DNA of 64,000 bases, taken from assembly GCF_014192115.1 (NCBI RefSeq), contig NZ_JACHXL010000003.1, positions 372,001-436,000 of the forward strand, read 5' to 3'. Numbering within the stretch: position 1 is the stretch's first letter; every line of letters starts with the position of its first letter. The notes beneath the pieces were generated by a model. That model had not been told where the DNA came from and searched no databases. It was given only the letters and a program-made list of their open reading frames with translations. The DNA is from Psychrobacter luti. Lineage in GTDB: Bacteria; Pseudomonadota; Gammaproteobacteria; Pseudomonadales; Moraxellaceae. Positions 9,436 through 19,652 of the stretch are shown here, one piece after another. A program made the translations under genes and the position numbers.

Positions 9436-10824
9436 ATGGCAGATATTACCACTGTGAACCCAGCGACGGGTAAAGACATTAAAAACTATACTTATATGAG
9501 CAGCGATGAAGTCAATAAAATTATCGATGCTTCACATAAAGCATTTTCAGAATGGCGTTTAGTCAGTGCCGATGAGCGTGCCAAAGTGATCAATTCCATT
9601 GGCGAGACGCTGATGAAATATAAAGAAGAGCTAGCGAAGCTGATGACCGAGGAGCGCGGTAAGACCTTGGAGGCGAGCTTAGGTGAAGTGGATCTATGTA
9701 AAGCGATTTGTGATTTTACCGCTGGTGAAGGAATTGCTGCCCTAGCTGATGATGAGCGCGATATCGAAGGTATCAAAAAAGGTTTAATCAGCTACAATCC
9801 TATCGGTATTATCTATGGTATCCAGCCATGGAACTTTCCTGCTTATCAGGTATTTCGCTATACCATTGCTAACTTAATGGCAGGTAATAGCATCTTGCTT
9901 AAGCACGCCTCAAACGTGACTGGATCAGGTTTGTTGATTGAAAAAATCATGCATGAGTCTGATTTGCCAAACGATTTATTCCGTACGCTCATCATTAACC
10001 ATGATCAGTCTGAAAAGGTTATTGAACATGAAAAAGTACGTGGTGTCACCTTGACGGGTAGTGATGTCGCCGGTCGAGTGGTGGCGCAGCAAGCGGCAAA
10101 AGTGCTAAAAAAGACCGTTATGGAGCTTGGTTCAAACGATGCCTTTATCGTATTAGAAGATGCGGACTTAGACCTAGCAGCCACTACTTGTGCCCATGCG
10201 CGCCTATATAATAATGGTGAAACTTGTATCGCGGCTAAGCGTTTTGTGGTCGTCGATAGTGTTTACGATAGGTTCCGTGATTTGGTTATTGAGAAGTTTA
10301 AAGGCTATAAAATCGGCGATCCAATGGACGAATCGACTGACGTAGGTCCGATGTCAAGCAGCAAGCAGCGTGATGAGCTGCATAAACAAGTGCAAGAAAG
10401 TGTCAGCAAGGGTGCGACCATTACTTTGGGCGGCGAAGTACCCGATAAGCCGGGTGCCTTTTACCCACCAACAATCTTGGAAAATATCAAACCAGATCAA
10501 CCCGCTTATAAAGATGAGCTATTTGGTCCTGTTGCGGCGCTTATTCGTGCCAAAGACCAAGACGATGCTTTCCGAATTGCTAATGACAGTCGCTATGGAT
10601 TGGGCGGTGCTATCTTCTCAAAAGATGAAGAGAAGGCGATTAATTTAGCGCAGCAGCATTTTGACACTGGTATGGTTTATATCAATGGTTATAACTTAGT
10701 CAATCCAGGCTTGCCATTTGGTGGCGTGAAGGATTCAGGTTATGGTCGTGAACATGGCGGTTTTGGTATCAAAGAGTTTGTGAATATTAAGGCTGTGCAC
10801 GTGGTTGGTAAAAAGCCTGTTTAA
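9436..10824 (+). CDS. NAD(P)-dependent succinate-semialdehyde-type dehydrogenase
   Basis: Aldehyde dehydrogenase of 462 residues, the same length and layout as E. coli Sad/YneI, an NAD-dependent succinate-semialdehyde dehydrogenase. The cofactor-binding part has GIQPWNFPAYQ and LKHASNV (LKHA instead of the LKPS/LKPA of GabD-like enzymes, a Sad trait). The general base Glu is in VMELGSNDAF, and the catalytic Cys is in NNGETCIAAKRF. The C-terminus has ELFGPVAAL and LPFGGVKDSGYGRE. AAGGA precedes the ATG. It probably oxidises succinate semialdehyde or a related short aldehyde in the cytosol. It stands alone; no GABA transaminase is nearby, so the exact substrate is inferred. Confidence 0.85.
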   Translation: MADITTVNPATGKDIKNYTYMSSDEVNKIIDASHKAFSEWRLVSADERAKVINSIGETLMKYKEELAKLMTEERGKTLEASLGEVDLCKAICDFTAGEGIAALADDERDIEGIKKGLISYNPIGIIYGIQPWNFPAYQVFRYTIANLMAGNSILLKHASNVTGSGLLIEKIMHESDLPNDLFRTLIINHDQSEKVIEHEKVRGVTLTGSDVAGRVVAQQAAKVLKKTVMELGSNDAFIVLEDADLDLAATTCAHARLYNNGETCIAAKRFVVVDSVYDRFRDLVIEKFKGYKIGDPMDESTDVGPMSSSKQRDELHKQVQESVSKGATITLGGEVPDKPGAFYPPTILENIKPDQPAYKDELFGPVAALIRAKDQDDAFRIANDSRYGLGGAIFSKDEEKAINLAQQHFDTGMVYINGYNLVNPGLPFGGVKDSGYGREHGGFGIKEFVNIKAVHVVGKKPV

Positions 10825-10853
10825 CTATTAAAATGCTTCAACCTTTTAATCTT

Positions 10854-10888
10854 AAATACCTCGTTATTCCGTAACGAGGTATTTATTT
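10854..10888 (+). terminator. Terminator after the aldehyde dehydrogenase
   Basis: A 13-bp stem (AAATACCTCGTTA / TAACGAGGTATTT) with a 5-base loop, followed by a modest T-rich tail. Confidence 0.82.
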
Positions 10889-10917
10889 GCAATAAATTAC
10901 CCATTATTTAAGCGCAC

Positions 10918-10954
10918 AAAAAAAGCAGAACCAATTACGGATTCTGCTTTTTTA
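10918..10954 (-). terminator. Terminator of the purM-purN operon
   Basis: Stem of AAAAGCAGAA-CC / GG-TTCTGCTTTT (one bulged base) flanked by A-rich and T-rich ends, just after the purN stop on the minus strand. It may act in both directions. Confidence 0.8.
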
Positions 10955-10978
10955 AAATATATGAATAAAATTCAAGCT

Positions 10979-11680
10979 TTAGTCGTTTAGCCATAGCTTT
11001 AAAGGTAAAGCGGGTAAATAAGACGATTCAGCATCATTATGCGGATTATTCAGATCAATTATACCGTGAGCAATTAGTAATATCGTCCAAGGTAGCAGTT
11101 GATGTTCACCCTGTTGTACGCGTGCTTGTAGGCTATCAGCAGTATCTTTTTGATTGATTTCAAGCAGGGCCTGAGTCAAAACAGCACCGGCATCAAGCTC
11201 AGCGGTGACCACATGGATGCTACAGCCATGATGGCGTTCGCCAGCTTGTATGGCACGCTGATGGGTATCAAGACCCTTATAAGCAGGCAATAGAGCAGGA
11301 TGCAGATTAATCATTGGGGCAGGCGCATTGTCGATAAATGAGCCACTTAGCACGCGCATAAATCCTGCTAAGACAATCAAATCAGGCTGCCAAGCGCTTA
11401 GCTGTGCGCTGGCATGGGTTTCAAAATTTTTGATACCCATACGTTTGCCGCTCGCAACGTGAGATAAGATAGCCACTGGAATCGCAGCGTCATTAGCGCG
11501 TGTGATGGCATAAGCGTCTTCACGGTTACTGATGACGCCAACAATCTCAATCGGTAGCGCACCAGCTTGCATGGCATTAATCAATACTTGCAGGTTGCTA
11601 CCACTACCAGATACCAAGACAGCGACGCGTAACGGTTTAGCTGATTTTTTTGCAATACTTTTTAAATTGTCGTCTGGCAT
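10979..11680 (-). CDS. purN: Phosphoribosylglycinamide formyltransferase
   Basis: Transfers the formyl group from 10-formyl-tetrahydrofolate to GAR, the third step of purine synthesis. The 233 residues carry the N-terminal VLVSGSGSNLQ phosphate-binding loop, LAGFMRVLS, and the active-site stretch INLHPALLPAYKG (Asn and His catalytic) followed by GCSIHVVTAELDAG with the catalytic Asp. A 15-residue N-terminal extension and a slightly long C-terminus make it larger than E. coli PurN (212). Its ATG overlaps the purM stop by one base (TAATG), so the two are translationally coupled in one operon. Confidence 0.95.
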   Translation of the reverse strand: MPDDNLKSIAKKSAKPLRVAVLVSGSGSNLQVLINAMQAGALPIEIVGVISNREDAYAITRANDAAIPVAILSHVASGKRMGIKNFETHASAQLSAWQPDLIVLAGFMRVLSGSFIDNAPAPMINLHPALLPAYKGLDTHQRAIQAGERHHGCSIHVVTAELDAGAVLTQALLEINQKDTADSLQARVQQGEHQLLPWTILLIAHGIIDLNNPHNDAESSYLPALPLKLWLND

Positions 11681-12735
11681 TAACGGTACACCACAGCATC
11701 CGCTTCACGGCTAACCATTTCACCTAATTTCCATGCCTTTTCACCAGCATCGGTCAAGGTTTGAATAGCAGCATCTGCTTTATCTTTAGGCACCACGATG
11801 ACGAAACCAACGCCGCAGTTAAAGGTGCGGTACATCTCGCTTTGCTCAATATTACCTTGAGTTTGTAACCAAGTGAATAGCTCTGAAAACTGCCAGCTAG
11901 CCGTATCGATACTAGCGGCTAAGTTATCCGGTAGTACGCGTGGCAGGTTATCTGTTAAACCGCCACCAGTAATATGTGACATGGCATGTAAGGCTGAGCT
12001 ACCAAGGGTGTCTTGTAGCGCTTTAATCGCTTTAACATAAATGCGGGTAGGTGCCATCAACGCGTCTTGAATAGGCTGACCGTCTAATTGCTCATCGCTA
12101 CTGGTAACATCAATACCGCTGACTTCGATGACTTTACGCACCAATGAGTAACCATTAGAATGCGCGCCACTTGAAGCAAGGGCAATGAGTACATCACCTT
12201 CAGCGACGTTTTCGCCAGTGATGACTTCCGCTTCTTCAACGACACCGACACAGAATCCCGCTAGGTCATAATCATCATCTTGATACATACCTGGCATCTC
12301 AGCCGTTTCACCGCCGATAAGCGCGCAATTTGATAATTTACAGCCTTCGCCAATACCAGTAACCACCGTCGCTGCTACATCTACATCGAGCTTGCCAGTT
12401 GCATAATAATCTAAGAAAAATAATGGCTCCGCACCACAAACCAATAAATCATTAACGCACATGGCGACCAAGTCAATACCGATGGTGTCATGGCGGTTTA
12501 GTTGTAGTGCCAGTTTAAGCTTGGTGCCGACACCGTCAGTGCCTGAAACCAATAACGGTGAGGTATAACCAGTCGGAATACGACAAAGCGCCCCAAAACC
12601 GCCAAGTCCGCCCACAACCTCAGGACGAGAGGTGGCTTTTGCCACTGATTTAATACGTTGAACCAACGCATCGCCAGCATCAATATCAACGCCAGCATCT
12701 TTGTAGCTTAAAGAAGGCTTGTTACTCATGGTCAT
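11680..12735 (-). CDS. purM: Phosphoribosylformylglycinamidine cyclo-ligase (AIR synthetase)
   Basis: Closes the imidazole ring of FGAM with ATP to give AIR, the fifth step of purine synthesis. 351 residues, near the usual 345. Visible motifs are [13 protein letters not shown] at the start, [55 protein letters not shown] and [17 protein letters not shown], all classic PurM. It is the first gene of a purM-purN operon that ends in a terminator beyond purN. The divergent perM-like gene starts about 370 bases away. Confidence 0.96.
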   Translation of the reverse strand: MTMSNKPSLSYKDAGVDIDAGDALVQRIKSVAKATSRPEVVGGLGGFGALCRIPTGYTSPLLVSGTDGVGTKLKLALQLNRHDTIGIDLVAMCVNDLLVCGAEPLFFLDYYATGKLDVDVAATVVTGIGEGCKLSNCALIGGETAEMPGMYQDDDYDLAGFCVGVVEEAEVITGENVAEGDVLIALASSGAHSNGYSLVRKVIEVSGIDVTSSDEQLDGQPIQDALMAPTRIYVKAIKALQDTLGSSALHAMSHITGGGLTDNLPRVLPDNLAASIDTASWQFSELFTWLQTQGNIEQSEMYRTFNCGVGFVIVVPKDKADAAIQTLTDAGEKAWKLGEMVSREADAVVYR

Positions 12736-13104
12736 CTCACAAATTTTATAGGGAATGAAGGTCTGTCAGTAGAAAAGCGGATCGGTCGTGTTAATTTTGC
12801 AGATAGTGCGCGCATTATACCCAAAAACGACCCCCTCTCGCAAAGCAACTTACCAATATTTGGCCGATATTTAACGAAGAGTGGTAATAAAGACTGAATA
12901 AGGCACAATAAAAATTTAAGAAACAAAAAATGACTGATTTTTTGTTGTACTCTGCGATAATAGAACGCCAAAGTTGTCGGCAAAATTTACTGCCATGACA
13001 ATGATAAATACCATTATAAATATAAAGCCATCAACTACCTATTTCCGTTAAAAAACCATCGTAAGCTAGCATTTTACATTGACTTAATCGCAGGGTTACC
13101 CTTC
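12736..13104. other. Divergent intergenic region purM / perM-like gene
   Basis: About 370 bases between divergent start codons. It should contain promoters for both directions. A short open frame on the minus strand here has no family features and I do not call it a gene. No recognised PurR box was found by eye. Confidence 0.5.
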
Positions 13105-14211
13105 ATGATAAACCAACCACTAGATCCCTTTTTTCGACGACTATTCATCGTCGTTGCTATTGTTGTGGCTGTAGTTTTATTGTATTTAATGATGCCGGTC
13201 ATCGTACCGTTTATCTTTGCTTTTGTGCTGGCTTATTTATTTAATCCGCTGGTAAAGCGTTTATCAAAATATATTAAACGCTGGATTGCCATTATTATTG
13301 TTTATTCTACGATTACTTTAGGAATGGTGTTGCTGCTTTGGTGGTTGATACCGACATTGTGGCATCAGCTGCAAGCGGCATGGGATTATTTGCCAAAGCT
13401 TTTAACTTGGTATAATGAGGTGGTACGTGGATGGTTCGCTAGCAATAGTCGCATTCAACTGCCAGAGTTGGAATCCAAAGGTTTCTCTGACACCTTGGTT
13501 GAATACATGCAAACCAATTATAAGTTTGAAGATGCCAGTACCATGATGAGCCAAGTATTGGCGTCTAGCATGAACTTTATCAATAATGCGGGCTTGATTG
13601 TGCTGGTACCGATTCTAACCTTTTATTTCTTGTTTAATTGGGATCAGCGCCTGCAAACTTGGAAAATGGCGATTCCAGCCCCTTATTGCAAAAAAGTAAT
13701 CGGAATTGCTCAAGAGTGTGATCGCGCACTGATGGCATTTATTAAAGGTCAGCTGCTAGTGATGGTGCTATTGGGTGCTATTTACGCAGTACAGCTGCAG
13801 CTTATCGGACTTGAGCTTGGCTTGATTATCGGTATGGTTGCCGGTGTTGCCAGCTTTGTACCTTATTTGGGCTTTGGCATTGGTTTTATTGCGGCGATTA
13901 TCGCTTGCCTGTTCCAGTTCGGCTTAAACTGGACGTATTTATCATTAATCGTTGGAGCATTTTTAGTCGGGCAAGCCGCTGAAGGCTATATCTTACAGCC
14001 CTTGTTGCTAGGCGATAAAATTGGCCTGTCACCGTTATGGGTTATCTTTGCGGTATTGGCAGGAGCAAGTTTATTGGGCTTCGTTGGTATGCTGATTGCG
14101 CTGCCTGTATCCGCTGTTCTAAACGTTTTATTCCGTCATCTATATGCTTATTATCAATCGACTGACTTTTATAAAGGTCGTAAACAATTGGCCTTGTTTG
14201 ATAAAAAATAA
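13105..14211 (+). CDS. perM: AI-2E family transporter (PerM-like permease)
   Basis: Integral membrane protein of 368 residues with about eight hydrophobic segments: two near the N-terminus (about 12-55), one at 60-85, a soluble stretch at about 90-155, then paired segments to about residue 345. The family signature is seen in VPFIFAFVLAYLFNPLV and in the late segments ending PLLLGDKIGLSPLWVIFAVLAG. AI-2E/UPF0118 members include putative exporters of signalling molecules and sodium/proton antiporters; the substrate here is unknown. It sits between purM and hda, a conserved gammaproteobacterial order. An AGGG stands about 9 bases before the ATG. Confidence 0.88.
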   Translation: MINQPLDPFFRRLFIVVAIVVAVVLLYLMMPVIVPFIFAFVLAYLFNPLVKRLSKYIKRWIAIIIVYSTITLGMVLLLWWLIPTLWHQLQAAWDYLPKLLTWYNEVVRGWFASNSRIQLPELESKGFSDTLVEYMQTNYKFEDASTMMSQVLASSMNFINNAGLIVLVPILTFYFLFNWDQRLQTWKMAIPAPYCKKVIGIAQECDRALMAFIKGQLLVMVLLGAIYAVQLQLIGLELGLIIGMVAGVASFVPYLGFGIGFIAAIIACLFQFGLNWTYLSLIVGAFLVGQAAEGYILQPLLLGDKIGLSPLWVIFAVLAGASLLGFVGMLIALPVSAVLNVLFRHLYAYYQSTDFYKGRKQLALFDKK

Positions 14212-14536
14212 ATTCATAAAGAACAGGTTAAGAAAAAATAACTCAGCAAGGAATAAGTATTTTATGGCTCTCATCAAATCAATTTCTTAATAATTTTATA
14301 GCGTGATTAGGAGTTGATGATCACTTGTAAAGTAGATAAATGAGGATTGATTGGGCTTAATGGGTAAAAGACTTGTCAGTCATTTTGCAAATATGTTATA
14401 TATAGGCGCAGTATTAACGGTATTGACCGTTACTAGGTTGGCTTTGATAAACGTAAAAGTTAGCAAAGCCAGTTTAAAGAATATTAGTCGTTTAGCCTTT
14501 TTAGTGATTGCGCTACGCAAACCGAGTTGATGATTC
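14212..14536. other. Intergenic region perM to hda
   Basis: About 325 AT-rich bases without a supported gene. No clear terminator follows perM, so read-through into hda is possible. Confidence 0.45.
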
Positions 14537-15340
14537 ATGGCAGAAGCACAGCTAAGTCTCAATCTGGACATTAAGCATGATGCGAGTCTCAGCGACTTTG
14601 CCGGTCCGGGTTGGATGTCTATTATCGATGCAGTGCGGCAGCTACATGTCGGCCTGATTGGTCAGCTGTACCTATTTGGCAGCCCTGAGACGGGCAAGTC
14701 GCACTTATTATCCGCCGTTTGTGAATCGTTTATAGAGATGGATAAATCAGCGATTTGTCTATCATTAAATGAATTGATTCATACGGATGTCAATGTCCTA
14801 TCTTCTTTAGAGAACTTTTCCCTGATTGCGATTGATGATTTAGAGGTACTTGAGCAAAGTAGCCAATGGCAAGAGGCTCTATTTCATCTGATTAACCGTA
14901 GCCGCGAAGGGCAGCGTCAGCTGTTGTTCGCTTCTAATAAACCGGCGACTGAATTGCCGTTTCAGCTAACAGACTTACTCACCCGTTTGGCGCAATCGCC
15001 CAGTTTTAAAGTGCCAAATGGCCATGATTTGGCTGACCGCCAAGCTTTGTTACAGTCTATCCTACGTCGGCGTGGCTGGCAGTTTGATGAGCGTATTATT
15101 AATCATTTACTGACCGAAGGACCGCATCGTATCGGCTCTATGATGGAGGTGCTGAACTACATTCAGCCGATGTTCTCCAATCTTGGCCGCAGTAATATAT
15201 CCAAGGCGGTCATCAGCGATGCGCTGCGCACCATCGATGAGCAGACGCTTGCCGCCGAGCTTGCTGATATCGCGCAGGAGACGCAAGTGGATAATGATAT
15301 CGCCAACCAAGACCAACATACCATGCCGCTTGATTTTTAA
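14537..15340 (+). CDS. hda: DnaA regulatory inactivator Hda
   Basis: AAA+ protein of 267 residues homologous to DnaA domain III that, together with the beta clamp, stimulates ATP hydrolysis by DnaA and so prevents re-initiation of replication. The N-terminus has the clamp-binding motif QLSLNL (residues 5-10). Walker A is degenerate GSPETGKSH at about 49-57, and Walker B is LIAIDDLE. A sensor region with LASRLAQ-type sequence (LTRLAQSPSFKV) and a C-terminal helical lid follow. The last 25 residues (after TLAAELAD) are a polar tail longer than in E. coli Hda (about 233 residues). Ribosome binding site is weak. Confidence 0.92.
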   Translation: MAEAQLSLNLDIKHDASLSDFAGPGWMSIIDAVRQLHVGLIGQLYLFGSPETGKSHLLSAVCESFIEMDKSAICLSLNELIHTDVNVLSSLENFSLIAIDDLEVLEQSSQWQEALFHLINRSREGQRQLLFASNKPATELPFQLTDLLTRLAQSPSFKVPNGHDLADRQALLQSILRRRGWQFDERIINHLLTEGPHRIGSMMEVLNYIQPMFSNLGRSNISKAVISDALRTIDEQTLAAELADIAQETQVDNDIANQDQHTMPLDF

Positions 15341-15401
15341 TATGAACCGTCACTTTCTTCAAAAAATTTAGAAAACACTTTTACTATTCATGGAATAACT
15401 T

Positions 15402-16109
15402 ATGAAAACCAACGCTTCTTTGCTAAAAAAACTGACGATGGGCACACTACTAATCACTGCTGGCTCAGTCTCAATGCTGTCGCATGCGGCAGTGACATTG
15501 CTGGTTGATGACCATATCAAAGTAACGGCTATTAATGGACAAGAAATCCAGCAAAGTGCGTTTCAGCCATTAATGAAATCCTTTACACTAGAGCCGGGTC
15601 AGCATGCGATTACGGCTAAATATGACCGTCTATACAATTTGACACGTGATGAGCACGATTATTTGCGTTCGGGTAACGTAAGTGTGACGGCAGAACTGAT
15701 GGACAATCAAACCTACCGTCTCACCATGCCAAATCAGCCAGAAAAATATGTAGTGGCTAAAGAATATGCCAAACGTCCAACGCTTGCGGTGCAACAAAAC
15801 AACACTGTGGTTGCAAGTCAGCAGGGCGTGGCTGGCAATGAAGGGGGGGTGCTGTCAGGTTTGGGTAAAGCATTAGGCGGCGTGTTTGGTGGTGCTGATG
15901 ATGCCGAGCTGCAAAACAAACGTGCGATTGCTGCTTTAGATACGCCGGCTGTCAGCACTCAAAGCAATGTAAATACAGGGACAGTGACTACCGTTAAGCA
16001 AACGACAAGCGCTGCTTCATCTACCAATACTTTAGATCAGTTTATGCAAATTTGGCTACAAGCAACCCCAGCTGAGCGTGAAAAAATGCGTCAGTGGATT
16101 CAGAAGTAA
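15402..16109 (+). CDS. DUF2057 (YccT-like) periplasmic protein
   Basis: 235 residues with a signal peptide (about 1-29, ending SHA-AV), then a DUF2057 core of beta-rich sequence including VDDHIKVTAINGQEI, LEPGQHAITAKYDRLY and YRLTMPNQPEKYVVAKEYAKRP. The family is of unknown function; E. coli YccT was linked to curli control. After a Gly-rich linker (about 145-165) the C-terminus carries a Thr/Ser-rich stretch and a final helix FMQIWLQATPAEREKMRQWI, a feature I do not associate with the family core. GGAA precedes the ATG. Monocistronic with its own terminator. Confidence 0.8.
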   Translation: MKTNASLLKKLTMGTLLITAGSVSMLSHAAVTLLVDDHIKVTAINGQEIQQSAFQPLMKSFTLEPGQHAITAKYDRLYNLTRDEHDYLRSGNVSVTAELMDNQTYRLTMPNQPEKYVVAKEYAKRPTLAVQQNNTVVASQQGVAGNEGGVLSGLGKALGGVFGGADDAELQNKRAIAALDTPAVSTQSNVNTGTVTTVKQTTSAASSTNTLDQFMQIWLQATPAEREKMRQWIQK

Positions 16110-16149
16110 AGTAATTGAGCAATGAGTAGCTATTGGTAAAAGAAGCATA

Positions 16150-16183
16150 AAAAAAGCACCTAATCTAATTAGGTGCTTTTTTC
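16150..16183 (+). terminator. Terminator after the DUF2057 gene
   Basis: A 15-bp perfect stem (AAAAAAGCACCTAAT / ATTAGGTGCTTTTTT) with a 3-base loop. The symmetry suggests it also works for the convergent dps gene. Confidence 0.9.
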
Positions 16184-16252
16184 TTACTTACTATTAATAA
16201 TGAATCGCTTTAGAGATAGTTATTTTAATGATGAATTATTTTTTAGCAGTTA

Positions 16253-16738
16253 TTAGCCTAAAAAAGCGTTGTACATCCAGATAAGCTTTTCTTGCTGTTG
16301 TACATAGTCATCAACTAAGTCGGCTGTACCTTGGTCTTCACTTTCTACTGCCAGTGCCGAAACCTCACGCTGCTCAGCTATAAGCGATTGTAGACCAGTC
16401 ACCACACCTTTCACACAAGCATTACCGTCTTTCACGTTTTTATCTTCTTGAATGCTAGTATGTTGGCTAAAGTCGCTATAAGCATGAAGCGGCGTGCCAC
16501 CCAAAGTCAAAATACGTTCAGCGATTACATCAATTTCTACTTGTAAGCTGGTATATAACTCTTCAAATTTTGGATGTAAAGTGAAGAAGTGTTCACCTTT
16601 TACGTTCCAATGATAGCCACGCACGTTAATATAAAACATATGGTAGCTTGATAGTAGGCTGTTTAACTTAGCAATCACTTCGCTCATGTCTGATTTTTCT
16701 AGACCGATTTGGTTGGTCGCATTATTAGTTTTACTCAT
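16253..16738 (-). CDS. dps: Dps family DNA-binding ferritin-like protein
   Basis: 161 residues forming a four-helix Dps/miniferritin subunit that oxidises and stores iron and protects DNA. The ferroxidase signature is visible: YHWNVKGEHFFTLHPKFEELY followed by EIDVIAERILTLGG, giving the His, Asp and Glu ligands at the dimer interface. The start at 16738 is chosen because AAGGA sits 8 bases upstream; the frame extends 23 codons further but without a ribosome site. The N-terminal tail is short and only mildly basic, so DNA binding may be weak. Single gene. Confidence 0.92.
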   Translation of the reverse strand: MSKTNNATNQIGLEKSDMSEVIAKLNSLLSSYHMFYINVRGYHWNVKGEHFFTLHPKFEELYTSLQVEIDVIAERILTLGGTPLHAYSDFSQHTSIQEDKNVKDGNACVKGVVTGLQSLIAEQREVSALAVESEDQGTADLVDDYVQQQEKLIWMYNAFLG

Positions 16739-17110
16739 AATATTATCCTTATAATTTGAGTGTTCATTTGATAGATTGGTTATTGTTATAGACTTAGTAT
16801 TCGACATACTCAGCTGAGTATAGGAGCACTAAGTTAAATATAGAAGCCTAAGAGTGTAGCAAGTCATATTCTTCATTGCTATGCTCGTTATCTATCTTCT
16901 ATACTTTTCATCTCTTCTATACGTTATCTGTTTATGCTTATTATAATAGCAAAGAAACCATGACAAGTTAAATTCAATTAATCTAAGTCTGTAATTTATT
17001 TAACTAAACCACGGCGTCTTTATTATTTAGTTTTGGCTATTCAGTCTATATTATACAATTCAAGCTATCCTACAAGGCTAATAAGTCATGCAAACAACCT
17101 AGCAGCTGAT
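16739..17110. other. Upstream region of dps
   Basis: About 370 AT-rich bases between the dps start and the stop of the next minus-strand gene. It should hold the dps promoter. I see no coding frame and no clear terminator for the gene that enters from the right. Confidence 0.45.
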
Positions 17111-17776
17111 TTATATTTTTGTAGGAGGTTGCAGATTCTCAGGGTTTAAGCCTTTAGCAGGAATCACTTCTAACAAATGCTGTCGAACCGTATCGATTGG
17201 AAACTTCTGTGCTTGTAAGCGTTTCGGAACGATTTGGCTGCCTTGCTGACCTTTCATCTCAAACATCATAAAGATATAGTCATCGGTCTCATCCCAGCTT
17301 TTAATCGAAGTCCAAGGAACAACTGCTTGCTGAGTGCTACCGGGACGCATTTGCATGCCACGCATCTGATTGCTATTAAACATGTCAGGCTGATTGACTG
17401 GCATTGCCATCACAAGACCATGTTTTTGCACCCCCAATTTCATTTGGCGCATCTCATCGGGCATTTCTTGGTCAGCGACTTGTTTTTCAAACTCTCTTTT
17501 GACATACCATTTAAACCCAAGGGTTCGCACCAATAGATAAATAACAACAGACGCTAGCATGAGCCAAAAAATAATGGTCGAGTAACCAGTTAAAAAAACC
17601 AGACCAGCAAGGGCTAAAATGACAGTCACTGCCATAATAATCCACTCTTTCATCTTAATGCTCGACAGGCCAAAAGAGGGGCTGGCACTGGCAAATAGCT
17701 CATACTGTGCTTGGTGAAATTCAGCCTCGGTTAAGTTTAAGGCGACAGGTTGTAGCGTGTAGGGGTACAGGGCCAT
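17111..17776 (-). CDS. YcxB-like membrane protein
   Basis: 221 residues. Two adjacent transmembrane segments lie at about 45-90 (IIMAVTVILALAGLVFLTGY and IIFWLMLASVVIYLLVRTLG). A soluble C-terminal domain includes GVQKHGLVMAMP, VVPWTSIKSWDETDDYIFMMFE and a final IVPKRLQAQKF, the usual pattern of YcxB-like domains (WxxIxxxxExxxyxyl...IPKRAF). Function is unknown for the family. It is a single gene with a poor ribosome binding site. A Met/Gln-rich segment (NQMRGMQMRPGSTQQ) interrupts the soluble domain. Confidence 0.75.
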   Translation of the reverse strand: MALYPYTLQPVALNLTEAEFHQAQYELFASASPSFGLSSIKMKEWIIMAVTVILALAGLVFLTGYSTIIFWLMLASVVIYLLVRTLGFKWYVKREFEKQVADQEMPDEMRQMKLGVQKHGLVMAMPVNQPDMFNSNQMRGMQMRPGSTQQAVVPWTSIKSWDETDDYIFMMFEMKGQQGSQIVPKRLQAQKFPIDTVRQHLLEVIPAKGLNPENLQPPTKI

Positions 17777-18301
17777 AAAGGTTTCTCAGATACTTATATT
17801 AAGAGCGTGGGATGAAAAGCGCCAAAGCGAAGCTGCGATGCCGTGCTTGGCTGGCAGTAGAATAAAGATATGCGCTTATCTTACCGAAAACTGCTCTTAA
17901 ATGAAACATATAAGCGGGTCTGTTGACGGATAGCAGGGTTATTTCTTAGATAGCATCATTATTTATATTAGGGTCAATGATACAACTTGATTCATAAGAG
18001 AATTATACGGCTCATATTATTGCTTATTTAATCCGTAAAGCTACCGTAAAAAACAGGCTGGATTTAGGCAAAATATAGCCAAAACATGGTCAAATCTGCT
18101 GGGTCTTGGTATGATAGCGACTACTATTTATTCTTATGATTGACATGGCGTCATTGCGAAGCTTTATAACCATATTATAGGGCTTTGCGCGCCATTTTTT
18201 GTTTTACCTCATTACATAGCTACTTATACTCAGTTATTATACTTAGCTACTATTTTTCTCTTTTAATTTCTTACTCACTTTTAGCGCTACAGGCAACTAT
18301 T
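17777..18301. other. Intergenic region upstream of serS
   Basis: About 525 bases between divergent genes. No supported gene, no recognisable T-box or other leader. The 39 codons open in frame before the serS ATG are hydrophobic and unlike SerRS. Confidence 0.45.
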
Positions 18302-19588
18302 ATGATTGACCCAAAACTCTTACGCGGTGATTTAACGGATTTACAACAGCAGCTGGCCACTCGTGGTTATACGCTTGATATGGCGTTTTGGCAAAGTATC
18401 GAAAACGAACGTAAGTCTTTACAAGTCAAGACTGAAGAGCTGCAATCGCGCCGTAATGCGGGTGCTAAGCAAGTAGGTGCGCTAAAGAAATCGGGCGAAG
18501 ATGCTAGCGAATTATTAGCAGAAATGCAAAGTGTCAGTGGTGAGATTAAAACAGCCGAAGACGAGCTACGTACTTTGCAAGAGCGTATTAGCCAGGCGGC
18601 AATGCAAATCCCCAATATCCCGGCAGCAGATGTGCCAGTTGGTACGTCAGAAGATGATAATGTCGAAGTACGCAAATGGGGAACGCCGCGCGCGTTTGAT
18701 TTTGAGATTCAAGATCATACTCATATCGGCGAAACGCTCGGTATGCTCGACTTTGAAGCGGCAGCTAAATTGACCGGTAGCCGTTTTAACGTGTTAAAAG
18801 GTCAGCTTGCACAAATGCATCGCGCCTTGATTCAGTTTATGCTCAATACCCATACCATTAAGTACGGCTATACTGAGACGTATGTTCCTTATATTGTTAA
18901 CTCTGAAAGTCTAAAAGGTACGGGTCAATTGCCGAAGTTTGAAGATGATTTGTTTAAATTGACCAATCATACCAATAATGAAGGTACAGATTTTTATCTG
19001 ATTCCAACGGCGGAAGTACCAATGACCAACTTGGTACGTGGTGAGCGCTTAGATATTAAAGAGCTACCATTAAAATTCACCGCACATACGCCATGTTTCC
19101 GTAGTGAAGCCGGCTCGCACGGTCGTGATACCCGTGGTCTGATTCGTCAGCATCAGTTTGAAAAAGTTGAGATGGTCAATATTGCTAGCAGCGAGCAATC
19201 AGATGAATTGCTTGAAGCGATGACTGGGCAAGCTGAGTACATCTTACAGCAGCTCAACCTGCCATATCGTGTGGTACAGCTATGTACCGGTGATATGGGT
19301 TTTGCGGCACAAAAGACTTATGATATCGAAGTATGGTTACCGAGCCAAGAGACCTATCGCGAAATCTCTAGCTGCTCTAACTGCGGTGATTTCCAAGCAC
19401 GTCGTATGGGTACGCGTGTTAAAGATGGCAAGCAGACCAGTTTGGCGCATACGTTAAATGGTTCAGGTTTGGCCGTTGGTCGTACCTTACTTGCGGTGAT
19501 GGAAAACCATCAAAATGCCGATGGCAGCATCACAATTCCAGAAGTGTTGCGTCCATTTATGGGTGGTATTGAAACCATTAGCGCTTAA
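18302..19588 (+). CDS. serS: Seryl-tRNA synthetase
   Basis: Class II aminoacyl-tRNA synthetase of 428 residues that charges tRNA-Ser. The start at 18302 is chosen because [11 protein letters not shown] is the standard SerRS N-terminus. Residues about 30-105 form the long antiparallel coiled-coil arm that contacts the tRNA long variable arm. The catalytic core shows TAEVP, motif 2 ([21 protein letters not shown]), the [17 protein letters not shown] stretch, and motif 3 ([18 protein letters not shown]). The ribosome binding site is weak. Its substrate tRNA-Ser(TGA) is also encoded in this window, at 40,786. Confidence 0.96.
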   Translation: MIDPKLLRGDLTDLQQQLATRGYTLDMAFWQSIENERKSLQVKTEELQSRRNAGAKQVGALKKSGEDASELLAEMQSVSGEIKTAEDELRTLQERISQAAMQIPNIPAADVPVGTSEDDNVEVRKWGTPRAFDFEIQDHTHIGETLGMLDFEAAAKLTGSRFNVLKGQLAQMHRALIQFMLNTHTIKYGYTETYVPYIVNSESLKGTGQLPKFEDDLFKLTNHTNNEGTDFYLIPTAEVPMTNLVRGERLDIKELPLKFTAHTPCFRSEAGSHGRDTRGLIRQHQFEKVEMVNIASSEQSDELLEAMTGQAEYILQQLNLPYRVVQLCTGDMGFAAQKTYDIEVWLPSQETYREISSCSNCGDFQARRMGTRVKDGKQTSLAHTLNGSGLAVGRTLLAVMENHQNADGSITIPEVLRPFMGGIETISA

Positions 19589-19623
19589 TAAGTCAGTTAT
19601 CTATCATAATTTTCAACAATAAG

Positions 19624-19652
19624 CTGCGAGTCACTAAGCGGACTCGCAGTTT
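19624..19652 (+). terminator. Probable terminator after serS
   Basis: A 9-bp GC-rich stem (CTGCGAGTC / GACTCGCAG) 35 bases after the stop. The T tail is short, so termination may be incomplete. Confidence 0.6.

Noticed and set aside
12732-12983. Small minus-strand open frame upstream of purM
   Set aside because: No ribosome binding site or family features; it overlaps the purM promoter region and the purM start.
17777-18301. T-box or other leader RNA before serS
   Set aside because: No T-box sequence or antiterminator/terminator pair is visible, and T-box leaders are not typical of Gammaproteobacteria.
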